A stretch of 64,000 nucleotides of DNA from Glandiceps talaboti (GCF_964340395.1 NC_135569.1:16974257-17038256); one strand, 5' to 3'. Shown: positions 14,601 through 29,633, numbered from the stretch's first letter. Notes: generated by a model not told the origin, from the sequence alone. Numbers and translations: made by a program.

Positions 14601-17600
14601 CTGCGTATATATGGCCTGTATACTACTAAACTAACGTACTGTGTTAATATGGCCTGTATACTACTAAAGTAACGTACTATGTATATATGGCCTGTATACT
14701 ACTAAACTAACGTACTGTGTATATATGGCCTGTATACTGTTAAACTAACATACTATGTATATATGGCCTGTATACTACTAAACTAACATACTATGTATAT
14801 ATGGCCTGAATACTGTTAAACTAACGTACTATGTATATATGGCCTGTATACTACTAAACTAACATACTATGTATATATGGCCTGTATACTATTAAACTGA
14901 CATACTATGTATATATGGTCTGTATACTACTAAACTAACATACTGTGTATATATGGTCTGTATACTACTAAACTAACGTACTGTGAATATATGGTCTGTA
15001 TACTACTAAACTAACGTACTGTGTATACATGGCTTGTATACTACTAAACTAATGTACTGCGTATATATGGCCTGTATACTACTAAACTAACATACTATGT
15101 ATGTATGGCCTATATACTACTAAACTAACATACTATGTATATATGGCCTGTATACTACTAAACTAAAATACTATGTATATATGGCATGTATACTACTAAA
15201 CTAACATACTATGTATATATGGCCTGTATACTGTTAAACTAACATACTATGTATATATGGCCTGTATACTACTAAACTAACATACTATGTATATATGGCC
15301 TGTATACTACTAAACTAATGTACTGTGTATATATGGCCTGTATACTACTAAACTAACGTACTATGTATATATGGCCTGTATATTACTTAACTAACATGCT
15401 ATGTATATATGACCTGTATACTACTAAACTAACAAACTATGTATATATGGCCTGTATACTACTAAAATAACATACTATGTATATATGGTCTGTATACTAC
15501 TAAACTAACGTACTGTGTATATATGGTATGTATACTACTAAACTAACATACTATGTATGGCCTGTATACTACTAAACTAACATACTATGTATATATGGCC
15601 TGTATACTACTAAACTAACATACTATGTATATATGGCCTGTATACTACTGAACTAACGTACTATGTATATATGGCCTGTATACTACTAAACTAAAATAAT
15701 ATGTATATATGGCCTGTATACTACTAAACTAACATACTATGTACATATGGCCTGTATACTACTAAACTAACATACTATGTATGTATGGTGTGTATACTAC
15801 TAAACTAACATACTATGTATATATGGCCTGTTTACTATTAAACTAACATACTATGTATATATGGCCTGTATACTATTAAACTGACATACTACGTATATAT
15901 GGTCTGTATACTACTAAACTAACATACTGTGTATATATGGCCTTTATACTACTAAACTAACGTACTATGTATATATGGTCTGTATACTACTAAACTAACG
16001 TACTGTGAATATATGGTCTGTATACTACTAAACTAACGTACTGTGTATACATGGCTTGTATACTACTAAATTAATGTACTGCGTATATATGGCCTGTATA
16101 CTACTAAACTAACGTACTGTGTTAATATGGCCTGTATACTACTAAAGTAACATACTATGTATATATGGCCTGTATACTACTAAACTAACGTACTGTGTAT
16201 ATATGGCCTGTATACTACTAAACTAACATACTATGTATGTATAGCCTGTATACTACTAAACTAACATACTATGTATATATGGCCTGTATACTACTAAACT
16301 AATGTACTGTGTATATATGGCCTGTCTACTACTAAACTAACGTACTATGTATATATGGACTGTATACTACTAAACTAACATACTATGTATATATGGCCTG
16401 TATACTACTAAACAAACATACTATGTATATATATGGCCTGTATACTACTAAACTAACGTACTATGTATATATGGCCTGTATACTACTAAACAAACATACT
16501 ATGTATATATGGCCTGTATATTACTTAACTAACATGCTATGTATATATGACCTGTATACTACTTAACTAACATACTATGTATATATGGCCTGTATACTAC
16601 TAAAATAACATACTATGTATATATGGTCTGTATACTACTAAACTAACGTACTGTGTTTATATGGTATGTATACTACTAAACTAACATACTATGTATGGCC
16701 TGTATACTACTAAACTAATATACTATGTATATATGGCATGTATACTACTAAACTAACATACTATGTATATATGGCCTGTATACTACTGAACTAACGTACT
16801 ATGTATATATGGCCTGTATACTACTAAACTAACATACTATGTATATATGGCCTGTATACTACTAAACTAACATACTATGTATATATGGCCTGTACACTGT
16901 TAAACTAACGTACTATGTATATATGGCCTGTACACTATTAAATTAACGTACTATGTATATATGGTCTGTATAATACTAAACTAACGTACTGTGTATATAT
17001 GGCCTGTATACTACTAAACTAACATACTATGTATATATGGCCTGTATACTACTAAACTAACGTACTGTGTATATATGGTATGTATACTACTAAACTAACA
17101 TACTATGTATGGCCTGTATACTACTAAACTAACATACTATGTATATATGGCCTGTATACTACTAAACTAACATACTATGTATATATGGCCTGTATACTAC
17201 TGAACTAACGTACTATGTATATATGGCCTGTATACTACTTAACTAACATACTGTGTATATATGGTCTGTATAATACTAAACTAACGTACTGTGTATATAT
17301 GGCCTGTATACTACTAAACTAACATACTATGTATATATGGCCTGTATACTACTAAACTAACATACTATGTATATATGGCCTGTGTACTACTAAACTAACG
17401 TACTATGTATATATGGCCTGTTTACTACTAAACTAACATACTATGTATATATGGCCTGTATACTACTAAACTAACATACTATGTATATATGGCCTGTATA
17501 CTACTAAACTAACATACTATGTATATATGGCCTGTATACTACTAAACTAACATACTATGTATATATGGTATGTATACTACTAAACTAACATACTATGTAT

Positions 17601-20600
17601 ATATGGCCTGTTTACTATTAAACTAACATACTATGTATATATGGCCTGTATACTACTAAACTAAAATACTATGTATATATGGCATGTATACTACTAAACT
17701 AACATACTATGTATATATGGCCTGTATACTGTTAAACTAACATACTATGTATATATGGCCTGTATACTGTTAAACTAACATACTATGTATATATGGCCTG
17801 TATACTACTAAACTAACATACTATGTATATATGGCCTGAATACTGTTAAACTAACGTACTATGTATATATGGCCTGTATACTACTAAACTAACATACTAT
17901 GTATATATGGCCTGTATACTATTAAACTGACATACTATGTATATATGGTCTGTATACTACTAAACTAACATACTGTGTATATATGGCCTGTATACTACTA
18001 AACTAACGTACTATGTATATATGGTCTGTATACTACTAAACTAACGTACTGTGAATATATGGTCTGTATACTACTAAACTAACGTACTGTGTATACATGG
18101 CTTGTATACTACTAAACTAATGTACTGCGTATATATGGCCTGTATACTACTAAACTAACGTACTGTGTTAATATGGCCTGTATACTAATAAAGTAACATA
18201 CTATGTATATATGGCCTGTATACTACTAAACTAACGTACTGTGTATATATGGCCTGTATACTGTTAAACTAACATACTATGTATATATGGCCTGTATACT
18301 ACTAAACTAACATACTATGTATATATGGCCTGAATACTGTTAAACTAACGTACTATGTATATATGGCCTGTATACTACTAAACTAACATACTATGTATAT
18401 ATGGCCTGTATACTATTAAACTGACATACTATGTATATATGGTCTGTATACTACTAAACTAACATACTGTGTATATATGGTCTGTATACTACTAAACTAA
18501 CGTACTGTGAATATATGGTCTGTATACTACTAAACTAACGTACTGTGTATACATGGCTTGTATACTACTAAACTAATGTACTGCGTATATATGGCCTGTA
18601 TACTACTAAACTAACATACTATGTATGTATGGCCTGTATACTACTAAACTAACATACTATGTATATATGGCCTGTATACTACTAAACTAAAATACTATGT
18701 ATATATGGCATGTATACTACTAAACTAACATACTATGTATATATGGCCTGTATACTGTTAAACTAACATACTATGTATATATGGCCTGTATACTACTAAA
18801 CTAACATACTATGTATATATGGCCTGTATACTACTAAACTAATGTACTGTGTATATATGGCCTGTATACTACTAAACTAACGTACTATGTATATATGGCC
18901 TGTATATTACTTAACTAACATGCTATGTATATATGACCTGTATACTACTAAACTAACATACTATGTATATATGGCCTGTATACTACTAAAATAACATACT
19001 ATGTATATATGGTCTGTATACTACTAAACTAACGTACTGTGTATATATGGTATGTATACTACTAAACTAACATACTATGTATGGCCTGTATACTACTAAA
19101 CTAACATACTATGTATATATGGCCTGTATACTACTAAACTAACATACTATGTATATATGGCCTGTATACTACTGAACTAACGTACTATGTATATATGGCC
19201 TGTATACTACTAAACTAAAATAATATGTATATATGGCCTGTATACTACTAAACTAACATACTATGTACATATGGCCTGTATACTACTAAACTAACATACT
19301 ATGTATGTATGGTGTGTATACTACTAAACTAACATACTATGTATATATGGCCTGTTTACTATTAAACTAACATACTATGTATATATGGCCTGTATACTAT
19401 TAAACTGACATACTACGTATATATGGTCTGTATACTACTAAACTAACATACTGTGTATATATGGCCTTTATACTACTAAACTAACGTACTATGTATATAT
19501 GGTCTGTATACTACTAAACTAACGTACTGTGAATATATGGTCTGTATACTACTAAACTAACATACTGTGTATACATGGCTTGTATACTACTAAATTAATG
19601 TACTGCGTATATATGGCCTGTATACTACTAAACTAACGTACTGTGTTAATATGGCCTGTATACTACTAAAGTAACATACTATGTATATATGGCCTGTATA
19701 CTACTAAACTAACGTACTGTGTATATATGGCCTGTATACTACTAAACTAACATACTATGTATGTATAGCCTGTATACTACTAAACTAACATACTATGTAT
19801 ATATGGCCTGTATACTACTAAACTAATGTACTGTGTATATATGGCCTGTCTACTACTAAACTAACGTACTATGTATATATGGACTGTATACTACTAAACT
19901 AACATACTATGTATATATGGCCTGTATACTACTAAACAAACATACTATGTATATATATGGCCTGTATACTACTAAACTAACGTACTATGTATATATGGCC
20001 TGTATACTACTAAACAAACATACTATGTATATATGGCCTGTATATTACTTAACTAACATGCTATGTATATATGACCTGTATACTACTTAACTAACATACT
20101 ATGTATATATGGCCTGTATACTACTAAAATAACATACTATGTATATATGGTCTGTATACTACTAAACTAACGTACTGTGTTTATATGGTATGTATACTAC
20201 TAAACTAACATACTATGTATGGCCTGTATACTACTAAACTAATATACTATGTATATATGGCATGTATACTACTAAACTAACATACTATGTATATATGGCC
20301 TGTATACTACTGAACTAACGTACTATGTATATATGGCCTGTATACTACTAAACTAACATACTATGTATATATGGCCTGTATACTACTAAACTAACATACT
20401 ATGTATATATGGCCTGTACACTGTTAAACTAACGTACTATGTATATATGGCCTGTACACTATTAAATTAACGTACTATGTATATATGGTCTGTATAATAC
20501 TAAACTAACGTACTGTGTATATATGGCCTGTATACTACTAAACTAACATACTATGTATATATGGCCTGTATACTACTAAACTAACGTACTGTGTATATAT

Positions 20601-23600
20601 GGTATGTATACTACTAAACTAACATACTATGTATGGCCTGTATACTACTAAACTAACATACTATGTATATATGGCCTGTATACTACTAAACTAACATACT
20701 ATGTATATATGGCCTGTATACTACTGAACTAACGTACTATGTATATATGGCCTGTATACTACTTAACTAACATACTGTGTATATATGGTCTGTATAATAC
20801 TAAACTAACGTACTGTGTATATATGGCCTGTATACTACTAAACTAACATACTATGTATATATGGCCTGTATACTACTAAACTAACATACTATGTATATAT
20901 GGCCTGTGTACTACTAAACTAACGTACTATGTATATATGGCCTGTTTACTACTAAACTAACATACTATGTATATATGGCCTGTATACTACTAAACTAACA
21001 TACTATGTATATATGGCCTGTATACTACTAAACTAACATACTATGTATATATGGCCTGTATACTACTAAACTAACATACTATGTATATATGGCCTGTATA
21101 CTACTAAACAAACATGCTATGTATATATGGTCTGTATACTACTAAACTAACATACTATGTATATATGGTCTGTATACTACTAAACTAACGTACTATGTAT
21201 ATATGGCCTGTATACTACTAAACTAACGTACTATGTATATATGGCCTGTATACTACTAAACTAATGTACTGTGTATATATGGCCTGTATACTACTAAACT
21301 AACGTACTATGTATATATGGCCTGTATACTACTAAACTAACATACTATGTATATATGGCCTGTATACTACTAAACAAACATACTATGTATATATGGCCTG
21401 TATACTACTAAGCTAACGTACTATGTATATATGGCCTGTATACTACTAAACAAACATACTATGTATATATGGCCTGTATATTACTTAACTAACATGCTAT
21501 GTATATATGACCTGTATACTACTAAACTAACATACTATGTATATATGGCCTGTATACTACTAAACTAACATACTATGTATATATGGTCTGTATACTACTA
21601 AACTAACGTACTGTTTTTATATGGTATGTATACTACTAAACTAACATACTATGTATGGCCTGTATACTACTAAACTAATATACTATGTATATATGGCATG
21701 TATACTACTAAACTAACATACTATGTATATATGGCCTGTATACTACTGAACTAACGTACTATGTATATATGGCCTGTCTACTACTAAACTAACATACTAT
21801 GTATATATGGCCTGTATACTACTAAACTAACATACTATGTATATATGGCCTGTACACTGTTAAACTAACGTACTATGTATATATGGCCTGTATACTATTA
21901 AACTAACGTACTATGTATATATGGCCTGTATACTATTAAACTGACATACTACGTATATATGGTCTGTATACTACTAAACTAACATACTGTGTACATATGG
22001 CCTTTATACTACTAAACTAACGTACTGTGTATATATGGTATGTATACTACTAAACTAACATACTATGTATGGCCTGTATACTACTAAACTAACATACTAT
22101 GTATATATGGCCTGTATACTACTAAACTAACATACTATGTATATATGGCCTGTATACTACTGAACTAACGTACTATGTATATATGGCCTGTATACTACTA
22201 AACTAAAATAATATGTATATATGGCCTGTATACTACTAAACTAACACACTATGTACATATGGCCTGTATACTACTAAACTAACATACTATGTATATATGG
22301 TATGTATACTACTAAACTAACATACTATGTATATATGGCCTGTTTACTATTAAACTAACATACTATGTATATATGGCCTGTATACTACTAAACTAACATA
22401 CTGTGTATATATGGCCTTTATACTACTAAACTAACGTACTATGTATATATGGTCTGTATACTACTAAACTAACGTACTGTGAATATATGGTCTGTATACT
22501 ACTAAACTAACGTACTGTGTATACATGGCTTGTATACTACTAAATTAATGTACTGCGTATATATGGCCTGTATACTACTAAACTAACGTACTGTGTTAAT
22601 ATGGCCTGTATACTACTAAAGTAACATACTATGTATATATGGCCTGTATACTACTAAACTAACGTACTGTGTATATATGGCCTGTATACTACTAAACTAA
22701 CATACTATGTATGTATGGCCTGTATACTACTAAACTAACATACTATGTATATATGGCCTGTATACTACTAAACTAAAATACTATGTATATATGGCATGTA
22801 TACTACTAAACTAACATACTATGTATATATGGCCTGTATACTGTTAAACTAACATACTATGTATATATGGCCTGTATACTGTTAAACTAACATACTATGT
22901 ATATATGGCCTATATACTACTAAACTAACATACTATGTATATATGGCCTGAATACTGTTAAACTAACGTACTATGTATATATGGCCTGTAAACTACTAAA
23001 CTAACATACTATGTATATATGGCCTGTATACTACTAAACTAACATACTATGTATATATGGCCTGTATACTACTAAACTAATGTACTGTGTATATATGGCC
23101 TGTCTACTACTAAACTAACGTACTATGTATATATGGACTGTATACTACTAAACTAACATACTATGTATATATGGCCTGTATACTACTAAACAAACATACT
23201 ATGTATATATGGCCTGTATACTACTAAACTAACGTACTATGTATATATGGCCTGTATACTACTAAACAAACATACTATGTATATATGGCCTGTATATTAC
23301 TTAACTAACATGCTATGTATATATGACCTGTATACTACTTAACTAACATACTATGTATATATGGCCTGTATACTACTAAAATAACATACTATGTATATAT
23401 GGTCTGTATACTACTAAACTAACGTACTGTGTTTATATGGTATGTATACTACTAAACTAACATACTATGTATGGCCTGTATACTACTAAACTAATATACT
23501 ATGTATATATGGCATGTATACTACTAAACTAACATACTATGTATATATGGCCTGTATACTACTGAACTAACGTACTATGTATATATGGCCTGTATACTAC

Positions 23601-25442
23601 TAAACTAACATACTATGTATATATGGCCTGTATACTACTAAACTAACATACTATGTATATATGGCCTGTACACTGTTAAACTAACGTACTATGTATATAT
23701 GGCCTGTATACTATTAAATTAACGTACTATGTATATATGGTCTGTATACTACTAAACTAACGTACTGTGTATATATGGTATGTATACTACTAAACTAACA
23801 TACTATGTATGGCCTGTATACTACTAAACTAACATACTATGTATATATGGCCTGTATACTACTAAACTAACATACTATGTATATATGGCCTGTATACTAC
23901 TGAACTAACGTACTATGTATATATGGCCTGTATACTACTTAACTAACATACTGTGTATATATGGTCTGTATAATACTAAACTAACGTACTGTGTATATAT
24001 GGCCTGTATACTACTAAACTAACATACTATGTATATATAGCCTGTATACTACTAAACTAACATACTATGTATATATGGCCTGTGTACAACTAAACTAACG
24101 TACTATGTATATATGGCCTGTTTACTACTAAACTAACATACTATGTATATATGGCCTGTATACTACTAAACTAACATACTATGTATATATGGCCTGTATA
24201 CTACTAAACTAACATACTATGTATATATGGCCTGTATACTACTAAACTAACATACTATGTATATATGGCCTGTATACTACTAAACTAACATGCTATGTAT
24301 ATATGGTCTGTATACTACTAAACTAACATACTATGTATATATGGTCTGTATACTACTAAACTAACGTACTATGTATATATGGCCTGTATACTACTAAACT
24401 AACATACTATGTATATATGGCCTGTATACTACTAAACTAACATACTATGTATATATGGCCTGTATACTACTAAACTAATGTACTGTGTATATATGGCCTG
24501 TATACTACTAAACTAACGTACTATGTATATATGGCCTGTATACTACTAAACTAACATACTATGTATATATGGCCTGTATACTACTAAACAAACATACTAT
24601 GTATATATGGCCTGTATACTACTAAGCTAACGTACTATGAATATATGGCCTGTATACTACTAAACAAACATACTATGTATATATGGCCTGTATATTACTT
24701 AACTAACATGCTATGTATATATGACCTGTATACTACTAAACTAACATACTATGTATATATGGCCTGTATACTACTAAAATAACATACTATGTATATATGG
24801 TCTGTATACTACTAAACTAACGTACTGTTTTTATATGGTATGTATACTACTAAACTAACATACTATGTATGGCCTGTATACTACTAAACTAATATACTAT
24901 GTATATATGGCATGTATACTACTAAACTAACATACTATGTATATATGGCCTGTATACTACTAAAATAACATACTATGTATATATGGTCTGTATACTACTA
25001 AACTAACGTACTGTTTTTATATGGTATGTATACTACTAAACTAACATACTATGTATGGCCTGTATACTACTAAACTAATATACTATGTATATATGGCATG
25101 TATACTACTAAACTAACATACTATGTATATATGGCCTGTATACTACTAAAATAACATACTATGTATATATGGCCTGTATACTACTAAAATAACATACTAT
25201 GTATATATGGTCTGTATACTACTAAACTAACGTACTGTGTATATATGGTATGTATACTACTAAACTAACATACTATGTATGGCCTGTATACTACTAAACT
25301 AACATACTATGTATATATGGCCTGTATACTACTAAACTAACATACTATGTATATATGGCCTGTATACTACTGAACTAACGTACTATGTATATATGGCCTG
25401 TATACTACTTAACTAACATACTGTGTATATATGGTCTGTATA
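5619..25442. repeat. 38-bp satellite array, left arm (about 520 monomers)
   Basis: A tandem array with a 38-bp period, for example one full monomer at 5679-5716 containing ACTACTAAACTAACATAC and later TATATATGGCC. Most monomers differ by one to three substitutions. Length variants recur: a 34-bp form missing four bases of the TATA tract (e.g. near 8700 and 13395) and a +2 form with an extra TA (near 11730). Diagnostic variants recur at fixed long distances: GTACTGTGAATAT at 9828/14522/18046 and 16000/19524. The last two intervals are both exactly 3,524 bp, which shows higher-order duplication. The monomer carries TAA stops and 38 is not a multiple of 3, so it is non-coding. It fits a heterochromatic or minisatellite-type array; centromeric function is not shown. 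Confidence 0.98.
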
Positions 25443-25711
25443 TTTTGAGGGCGCTGTTTCAATAGCTACAAGCTTGGACATATCGATGTCCGAAAAGATA
25501 CTTTTCAGAAGCTCATATCATGGAAAATACGCCTACATCTTGTGACATCGTCTCTTTAAAGGTCCCAGGTAACAACTCAGACGATTTCTCGAATCCTTTT
25601 GTGCTGTCATGGTGAGCAAATTGAAAAGTTTTGTCCTTATGAGCAACAGTACTGGTGACAGTAACAATATGTTTGCTTGACATTAATTGTCCTTTGTCTT
25701 AATGCAAATGT

Positions 25712-26608
25712 ATGCCAAAAACTGTCATTATGCCTGAATGCAAGGACTGTGAAGCAACAGAAGGTGTCAAGCCTACGGAAGGCAACCTATTCCTCTGCAA
25801 CCCATGCAAAGAAAAACGTTTCCCGCCGTCAAGAATGATTCGAAAACAAGATGAACAACCAACTCAAGTCGACCTGCCATCAATTAACCAGCAGCTTGCT
25901 GATATCAATGCCAAACTGACATGTTTACCGTCTGTCCTGTCTGCCATTCAACAAATCAAGGAAATGCAAAATGAAATGTCGACGTCCCTGGAGTTCTTCA
26001 ATGCCACCGTGGAAGAAATGCAAGGTACAATAGTTACACTTCAGACAGAAAATAAACGACTACAAGAAGTAAATGAAGACCTCACAGTAAGAATGAAGAA
26101 TCTGGAAAGAGAACAGGAAGAGCAGAACCAATACAGTCGGCGAGAAAACTTAGAAATCCACGGCATCCCAGAAACACCGGCCGGCAAGACTGATGACATA
26201 ACATTAGCGGTGCTCCAGAAAGTCGACAAAGACATCAATATTTCAGACATTGAAGTGACTCATAGAATCGGACACTACGATACACAAAAATCAAATACCC
26301 GACCAACACCTCGACCTATCATTGTCAAGTTTGCCAGCAGGAGAAAACGAGACACAGTATACCAAGATAGAAGAAAGATTAAAGACGTTACAACAGACAA
26401 GATTGGCTTCTCTACCAAGAACAAGATCTACATTAACGAAAACCTTACAGCATTCAAACGAAACCTACAGAGGGAAGTAAATAAACGACGTAAAGAGCAC
26501 GGTTACAAGTTTCTTTGGACATATAATGGGAACATTTATGTACGGAAACAGCAAGGTGCGGCTTCAATAATTATTCGGCATGAAAACGATTTGCATAAAG
26601 TTCGGTGA
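25712..26608 (+). CDS. Retrotransposon ORF1 protein (zinc ribbon, coiled coil, L1-type RNA-binding region)
   Basis: 298 aa. The N-terminus carries CKDC at residues 10-13 and CNPC at 29-32, a two-knuckle zinc-ribbon or degenerate PHD-like module. Residues about 60-135 are a heptad-rich coiled coil (IVTLQTENKRLQEVNEDLTV), expected to oligomerise the protein. QYSRRENLEIHGIPE at about 140-154 is the conserved start of the RRM-like domain of L1-type ORF1 proteins, followed by a basic C-terminal domain (RRKRDTVYQDRRK and on). The role known for the family is to coat element RNA as a nucleic-acid chaperone in the RNP. The ATG at 25712 is the first in frame. It ends 49 bases before the ORF2 ATG in a different frame, so ORF2 needs reinitiation or a similar mechanism. 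Confidence 0.9.
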   Translation: MPKTVIMPECKDCEATEGVKPTEGNLFLCNPCKEKRFPPSRMIRKQDEQPTQVDLPSINQQLADINAKLTCLPSVLSAIQQIKEMQNEMSTSLEFFNATVEEMQGTIVTLQTENKRLQEVNEDLTVRMKNLEREQEEQNQYSRRENLEIHGIPETPAGKTDDITLAVLQKVDKDINISDIEVTHRIGHYDTQKSNTRPTPRPIIVKFASRRKRDTVYQDRRKIKDVTTDKIGFSTKNKIYINENLTAFKRNLQREVNKRRKEHGYKFLWTYNGNIYVRKQQGAASIIIRHENDLHKVR

Positions 26609-26657
26609 GTCGTCAGTACACAGTAACATTACAAGGTTTCTTGAACTCTGAGTGTCG

Positions 26658-29633
26658 ATGAACAGTGTTGACTCAAGTGGCTTTGCAATCTGTAGTGATA
26701 GCCACTCTGTTTCCGAATTTAATTACAAATACTCCAACAAAAACAATGTACTATCCGTCTCTCACATCAATGTCAGGTCTCTAAAAAAGAACTACAACGA
26801 CCTACAATGTGTGTATGAGGAAAGCATTGATAACAAATTTACATTTATTGCCTTGACTGAAATATGGCAGGTAGAAAATAAGCAACTGTATAATTTGCCA
26901 AACTATCAACTTGAAATTAGTTGTAGGGAGCATGGTAGGGGTGGTGGTGTTGGGGTGTACATACATTCTTCCGTTCAATACCATTTATTAAGTAATATTT
27001 CAATTTGTAATGCTGAATCAATGTGGATTGAATTCATAGAAAAGGGCAAAACGTATTTGGTGGCTATTATTTATAGACCACCCAGTAGTAATGCCGACTC
27101 ATTCATAGATGATCTTGGTAGGACATTGCATGAACTTAACCACAAGTATCATGGATCCATAATTACAGGAGATTTTAATATTGATGTGGCAAAGTCGTCT
27201 AGTAATTCTGAAAAACTGCTAAACACACTATCGTGTTTGCATTTTGAACAAACTATTAGAACTCCTACCCGTGTAACAGATAGATCTGAAACAATAATTG
27301 ACCACCTCTATACGAATATGAGTTATGTCCACACTGATTCTGGCACTATTCTAGCCGATGTTTCTGACCATGTTCCAATCTTTACCTTTTTCAATAATGT
27401 AGATATCTCATTCTCAGACACAGGCAATGCATGCAATCTTGTAAGGGATTTTTCAAAATATGATAAGGATGAATTTGCTAGGGAAATTGAGAGTGAATCC
27501 TGGGATGGTGTTCTGAATTGCCAGGATGTTAATGACTCGTATAACTATTTCTGTACACGGTTTCTCGAAGTTGCTTCAAAGTATGCCCCACTGAAATCCA
27601 TGCGACGGCGGGGTAAAAAGAAAAGAAACGACAAACCCTGGATAACGAACGCAATTAGGAAATCAATAAAGAAGAAACATGCTATGTACAGAAAACTTAT
27701 CAAAAATAATTTCCGAGAACCAACTCTGAGTCATTTCAAAAGGTACAGAAATATTTTAACGAGTGTTCTAAGAAAAGCTAAAAAGTATTACTATACAAAC
27801 ACTTTTGTGTCTTTGCAGAACAATATGAAAGAAACATGGGGAGTTATCTCTGAACTAATTGGGAAACAGAAATGTAATCAAATCAAAATTCCAAATCAAT
27901 TGAAGCGTGTGTCTGGGAATGATACTGTGACTCATACTCATTTGCAAGATATGGTGGAAGATTTTAATGATTTCTTTGTTAGTATTGGACCAAATCTTGC
28001 TGAGAAAATTAACACTTCACTTTCAACGATACCTGATCATATGTCATATCTCGGTTGTAATGCTTCGAATACCCTTTTCCTACAACCTGTAACTGAAGAG
28101 GATGTCAAAACGATGCTCTTATCTCTAGATATTGCCAAGGCAACCGGTTACGACAATATTAGTGTAAAACTCATAAGGGATTCGGCTGATCATATATCGA
28201 AACCATTGTGCCACGTTTTGAATTTGTCATTCATAAAAGGTAAATTCCCAAATGCTCTAAAAATAGCACGGGTTGTCCCTATATTTAAAAAGGGAAACAC
28301 AGAAAACACAGGAAATTATAGACCAATTTCTATTTTGCCTTTACTAAGCAAAATTTTTGAAAAAATGGTTAATAATCAAATTTTAAACTTCTGTGAGAAA
28401 AACAACACATTTTACAAACACCAATATGGTTTTCGGAAGCAACATGGCACTAAACTGTCTTTGATCAGCCTCACCCAACATCTTCTTGAAGAAATTGATA
28501 AGGGAAATCCAACACTTGGGTTATTCATTGACTTTTCGAAAGCGTTTGACACCATAAATCATGATATTCTAATATCAAAATTAGAATATTATGGAATACG
28601 AGGTTTGCCCCTTCAATGGCTAAAAGATTATCTCACTTTCAGGTATCAGTTTGTAGGTATAAATGGTGTTAATTCCTCCAAACGGGCAATTACTTGTGGT
28701 GTTCCCCAAGGCTCAATTCTAGGACCTACACTTTTTCTTGTATATATTAATGATATACCACTATCTTCCGATTTATTTGACTTTAGATTGTATGCCGATG
28801 ATTCAAATTTATTCCATACTTTTACTGATAGAAGTAATATTATTGATATGACATCAATGAGCTATGAACTAACAAATATCACAAATTGGTGTGATGCGAA
28901 TAAGCTAACGATAAATCTAGCTAAAACGAATTACTTAATTCTGAAAAGCAAAAGGAAAACAGTGGATAACACTGGATCTATGCGCATAAAAGACACAATA
29001 CTGCAAGAAACTGATACTGCATCATTTGTTGGAGTGTCAATTGATCAGTGTATGTCCTGGAAGCCACAAATAACTGCTGTAAATTCTAAAATAAGCAAAC
29101 TTACAGGCATATTCCTACATATTCGCAAAGTTGTGCCTCAACATATACTTATCATGCTTTATAACTCCACTGTTCTCCCACACATCACATATGGACTGGA
29201 AGTATGGGGGAGTACGTACCCGACTTACCTTAATGAATTATTTATTGTACAAAAACGATTAATTCGTATTATGACTTTTAGCAAATGGAATGTACCTTCA
29301 GAACCATTATTTCAAAAGCTCGGTATTCTAAACATTTTTCAACAACACAGCCTACAATTAGCGATGTTTGTCCATGATGTTTTACATAAAAGACTACCAA
29401 GCATCTTCCACGATTACTTCACTACAATTAGCCATTCTTATTCAACACGGCAAAGCAGGAGAAGCGATTTGAATATTCCAAGAACAAAACATAGGTCGGG
29501 CCAATTCAGCATAAAATATGCAGGTGCGAAACTATGGAATAAAATACCAGTGCATATTAGGACTATACAATGCAGGTCAGAGTTTAAGCGGGAATTTAAA
29601 AAATGTCTACAGTCTGGTTGTTTCGGGATCTAG
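26658..29633 (+). CDS. Retrotransposon ORF2: APE-type endonuclease plus reverse transcriptase
   Basis: 991 aa from the ATG at 26658; the frame is open two codons earlier at a GTG, but ATG is preferred in an animal. The N-terminal APE endonuclease (about residues 30-245) shows HINVRSL, LTEIW, YRPPSS, the catalytic ITGDFNID (about 27165-27188) and DVSDHVPIF near 27357. The RT (about 480-760) shows the motifs ARVVPIFKKG, NYRPISILPLLSKIFEKMV, LFIDFSKAFDTINHD, GVPQGSILGP and LYADDSNLF (YADD near 28790). A C-terminal region follows with HITYGLEVWGSTY, typical of CR1/L2/Jockey-group proteins. There is no RNase H domain. The enzyme nicks target DNA and primes reverse transcription there. No internal stop or frameshift is present, so the copy may be active. 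Confidence 0.95.
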   Translation: MNSVDSSGFAICSDSHSVSEFNYKYSNKNNVLSVSHINVRSLKKNYNDLQCVYEESIDNKFTFIALTEIWQVENKQLYNLPNYQLEISCREHGRGGGVGVYIHSSVQYHLLSNISICNAESMWIEFIEKGKTYLVAIIYRPPSSNADSFIDDLGRTLHELNHKYHGSIITGDFNIDVAKSSSNSEKLLNTLSCLHFEQTIRTPTRVTDRSETIIDHLYTNMSYVHTDSGTILADVSDHVPIFTFFNNVDISFSDTGNACNLVRDFSKYDKDEFAREIESESWDGVLNCQDVNDSYNYFCTRFLEVASKYAPLKSMRRRGKKKRNDKPWITNAIRKSIKKKHAMYRKLIKNNFREPTLSHFKRYRNILTSVLRKAKKYYYTNTFVSLQNNMKETWGVISELIGKQKCNQIKIPNQLKRVSGNDTVTHTHLQDMVEDFNDFFVSIGPNLAEKINTSLSTIPDHMSYLGCNASNTLFLQPVTEEDVKTMLLSLDIAKATGYDNISVKLIRDSADHISKPLCHVLNLSFIKGKFPNALKIARVVPIFKKGNTENTGNYRPISILPLLSKIFEKMVNNQILNFCEKNNTFYKHQYGFRKQHGTKLSLISLTQHLLEEIDKGNPTLGLFIDFSKAFDTINHDILISKLEYYGIRGLPLQWLKDYLTFRYQFVGINGVNSSKRAITCGVPQGSILGPTLFLVYINDIPLSSDLFDFRLYADDSNLFHTFTDRSNIIDMTSMSYELTNITNWCDANKLTINLAKTNYLILKSKRKTVDNTGSMRIKDTILQETDTASFVGVSIDQCMSWKPQITAVNSKISKLTGIFLHIRKVVPQHILIMLYNSTVLPHITYGLEVWGSTYPTYLNELFIVQKRLIRIMTFSKWNVPSEPLFQKLGILNIFQQHSLQLAMFVHDVLHKRLPSIFHDYFTTISHSYSTRQSRRSDLNIPRTKHRSGQFSIKYAGAKLWNKIPVHIRTIQCRSEFKREFKKCLQSGCFGI

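Noticed and set aside
26041-26250. Minus-strand ORF within the LINE
   Set aside because: It is a shadow of ORF1, which has clear domains in the plus frame.
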